Source: Myxococcus sp. CA023 (GTDB lineage: Bacteria; Myxococcota; Myxococcia; Myxococcales; Myxococcaceae). Taken from it: a stretch of 64,000 nt of DNA. The position numbers and the translations under genes were made by a program. Under the pieces are notes generated by a model. The model made no database searches and was not told the origin of the DNA. It saw nothing but the letters and a program-made list of their open reading frames with translations. Where the stretch lies: contig NZ_JAAEAH010000003.1 in assembly GCF_010998615.1 (NCBI RefSeq), positions 62,001 through 126,000 on the forward strand, read 5' to 3'. Positions within the stretch are counted from its first letter, which is position 1; each line of letters begins with the position of its first letter. Below are positions 62,701 through 64,000 of the stretch, one piece after another.

Positions 62701-64000
62701 GGTCTTCCTCAAGCCACGCTTCGAGGTGCGCATCCTGCTCCTCGGTGGAGAGGTGCCGCAGGTCGTGAACCGCCAGCACGGGCTCCACCTGGCGGTGGAC
62801 GAACTGGAGTGGCTCCGAGTAGCGCGTCAGCTCGAACGAGGTCCTGAGCGCGGTGTGCCGCGCGAACACTTGCTGGAGGGCCGCCTGGAAGACGGGCACG
62901 TCCAGGTCCAGCTCCAGGTGGAAGCTGAAGGCGTCGTGGTAGAGCGCCGCGGCCGTGTCGAGCTGGCTCTGGAAGAGCATTCCGCCCTGGAGCGCGGCCA
63001 GGGGATACGCGTCTTCGATGTGCGCGGGGAGCCGTTCGCGGTCCACGAGGCGGACGAGGTCGAATGGCGCGGTGGGCGCGGTGGGCCCCTCGGTGGTGTT
63101 CCCCGCGCGCAGGGCCTCCGCCACGGCCTGGAGCGTCCGGTTCTCCAGGAGCATCGCCACGGACAGCTTTAGGCCGCGCTCCGCGGCCCGGGCCACGAAC
63201 TGGATGGCGCGGATGGAATCCCCGCCCGCGTCGAAGAAGCTGTCGTGGAGGCTTGGCGTGTCGACGCCCAGGACCTCGGACCACACGCCCGCCAGCACCT
63301 CCTCGTCGGCGGTGCGGGGGGCGACGTAGCGCTCGGAGGCCGCACGCTCCGGGCCCGTGGGCGCGGGGAGCGCGCGTCGGTCCACCTTGCCGTTCGCCGT
63401 CAGGGGAAAGGCCGCGAGCGTCACGAAGGCGGAGGGCACCATGAAGACGGGCAGCCGCGCCTGGAGGTAGCGCCGCAGGTCCTCCGCTGGCGGGAGTTCC
63501 CGGGACGGCCTGGCGACGAGGTAGGCGACGAGTTGCTTCTCTCCGGGGCCGTCCTCCCGGGCCATGACCCGCGCTTCGTGCACGGTGGGATGGAGCGCGA
63601 GGGCCGCCTCGATTTCCCCTGGCTCAATCCGGAAGCCGCGGAGCTTGACCTGTTCATCCACGCGCCCGAGGAATTCGACCCGCCCATCCGGCAGGACGTG
63701 GCACCGGTCCCCCGTGCGGTACAGGCGTGCGCCCGGCACGGGGCTGAACGGGTCTGGGATGAAACGCTGCGCCGTCAGCGCGGGGTCGTTGAGGTAGCCG
63801 AGCGCGAGACCGTCACCGCCCGCGCACAGCTCGCCAGGCGCGCCCACGGGAACCGGCTCCAGTGCCGCGTTGAGCACATGAATGCGCGTGTTGGAGATGG
63901 GGCGGCCAATGGGCACGGCGTTCACGAGCGGCTCGTCCGGCGACACGGTGTGGCAGCAGGTGAAGGTGGTGTTTTCAGTGGGGCCGTAGCCGTTGATGAC
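59789..64000 (-). CDS. NRPS, 5' end outside window: A(partial)-PCP-C-A-PCP
   Basis: The frame is open to the window edge, and the first visible residues (VINGYGPTENTTF) are mid-adenylation, so the gene starts further right. Numbering from the internal Met at 63946: end of A1 to about 195; PCP 206-280 (GGDS, Ser244); C 305-745 (HHAILDG at 447-453); A2 765-1268 (YTSGSTGRPKG, GPTETT, TGD, NASGKVDRQAL); PCP 1280-1350 (GGNS, Ser1313); then a basic helical tail (RLKRLAKRVKGDE) that may dock to the next protein. The hand-read A2 code D-I-V-Q-V-G-I-I-W plus Lys resembles glycine codes. A1 residues G, T and F at the last positions fit a Val-type code. Confidence 0.93.
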   Translation of the reverse strand, partial: VINGYGPTENTTFTCCHTVSPDEPLVNAVPIGRPISNTRIHVLNAALEPVPVGAPGELCAGGDGLALGYLNDPALTAQRFIPDPFSPVPGARLYRTGDRCHVLPDGRVEFLGRVDEQVKLRGFRIEPGEIEAALALHPTVHEARVMAREDGPGEKQLVAYLVARPSRELPPAEDLRRYLQARLPVFMVPSAFVTLAAFPLTANGKVDRRALPAPTGPERAASERYVAPRTADEEVLAGVWSEVLGVDTPSLHDSFFDAGGDSIRAIQFVARAAERGLKLSVAMLLENRTLQAVAEALRAGNTTEGPTAPTAPFDLVRLVDRERLPAHIEDAYPLAALQGGMLFQSQLDTAAALYHDAFSFHLELDLDVPVFQAALQQVFARHTALRTSFELTRYSEPLQFVHRQVEPVLAVHDLRHLSTEEQDAHLEAWLEEDRARPFDWSRAPLMRVTLHLRTSTTVQLSATFHHAILDGWSVATFFTELLADFVTLRGDRCPERTAPALPFREFIAMERETLQSPAVQQFWAQQLDGMEVTSVTRTLPPPPDAPARGLSQHPVPLAASTHAGLQRLARLAAVPLKSVLLAAHLRVLGAVCGTTDVVTGLVSNGRPEVRDGERTLGLFLNSVAFRQRLGGGTWVDLVRETFATERRLLPHRRYPLSRLQHPRSGQPPFEVLFNFVHFHVYQGLLGIEGVRLVSPVRSIERLDLPLAAMFGVDPVTSELQLSLHHDPRRLDAGRVPWLAECYARVLDAMAAQPQERHERVCLLSPAERERVLVDWNATRDPLPEDTCVHHLVETQASHTPDAPAVTFEERSLTYRQLDEQATLLARRLQSVGVGPDARVAIVLDRSLEMVVAMLGVLKAGGAYVPLDPAHPKARLEAVLQEAHPAAVVTRRELAPNLPVRAVPTLLVEDAPEHPLPPLTRGVAPRNLAYVLYTSGSTGRPKGVMVDHGNLVNHFVTLDERIEARPAGTWLAVTPYTFDISGVELVWTLTRGFHLVIHPEERHARRSVAEQIEHHAITHLQCTPSRASLLLQSPGMARALARLRVLVLGGEALTPALAAELRTRLTGRLLNIYGPTETTIWSTTHAVEASGPTVPIGRPVSNTEVYIVDAHGTPVPMGAAGELLIGGEGVSRGYLHRPELTAERFIPNPFSSRPGARLYRTGDACRYQPGGVLEFLGRLDQQVKIRGYRIELGEVEAVLREHPALREAAVVARAQDDDAARLVAYLVPSQRDTPLENLQALVAHVRAFLRERLPEYMVPSAFVPLEALPLNASGKVDRQALPQPSSSLAEQRPAYIAPTGQLEIDIAEVWRQDLRLDVVGRDENFFDLGGNSLLAARIQARLTEKLQRTVTLLDIFTHPTVGALARHLSAMPEAPALALEAQTQRQKEGLGRLKRLAKRVKGDE

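Overview
The window is high-GC DNA (about 70% by eye) from a myxobacterium, most likely Myxococcus or a close relative in the Myxococcaceae. The reasons are MYXO-CTERM surface-sorting tails, a LexA box matching the Myxococcus-type consensus, a PEGA-domain Ser/Thr kinase-like protein, many unusual two-component proteins, and a hybrid PKS/NRPS locus. No rRNA, tRNA, IS element, phage gene or CRISPR array was seen.

Region 1 (1-12.9 kb) is mainly housekeeping: a histone H1-like/TPR-like protein, nadC, a secreted phosphodiesterase-type hydrolase, a YbgC-type thioesterase, glpX, a START-like protein, a 58-aa orphan, an ADP-ribosylglycohydrolase-like protein, eno, surE, a LysM/M23 lipoprotein, an envelope protein and a TPR lipoprotein. 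Region 2 (12.9-20 kb) is regulatory: lexA diverges from a large hybrid histidine kinase that is overlapped by a second, membrane-bound kinase, followed by a FecR-like protein. Region 3 (20-30.5 kb) is a compact four-gene surface operon: a beta-propeller protein with a MYXO-CTERM-like tail, an Ig-like protein, a 1198-aa protein with a probable outer-membrane barrel, and a 1030-aa protein with a clear MYXO-CTERM tail.

Region 4 (30.5-45.2 kb) mixes signalling and metabolism: REC-DUF4388, a VOC protein, a GspE-N-like protein, a saccharopine-dehydrogenase-like reductase, a PEGA pseudokinase, an HtrA protease, a REC-HATPase protein with no phosphoacceptor His, an arginase-family ureohydrolase, an ankyrin/bactofilin-like fusion, a quinone oxidoreductase, yacG, a CpsB-like PHP phosphatase and a flippase-like membrane protein. 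Region 5 (45.2-48.4 kb) holds small lipoproteins, an RHH protein overlapping a 57-aa ORF, and a GDT1/UPF0016 cation exporter behind a probable yybP-ykoY manganese riboswitch.

Region 6 (48.4-64 kb, running off the window) is a hybrid NRPS/PKS cluster. On the minus strand in transcription order: NRPS (A-PCP-C-A-PCP, 5' end outside the window), PKS-NRPS (KS-AT-ACP-C-A-PCP-degenerate E), and a CmcI-like protein. Next to them are an Asp/Asn beta-hydroxylase-like protein, an MFS exporter and a GNAT-like protein, the hydroxylase and exporter sharing a divergent promoter region. No thioesterase is visible. The terminal epimerisation-like domain has lost its key residues, so how the product is released is unresolved.
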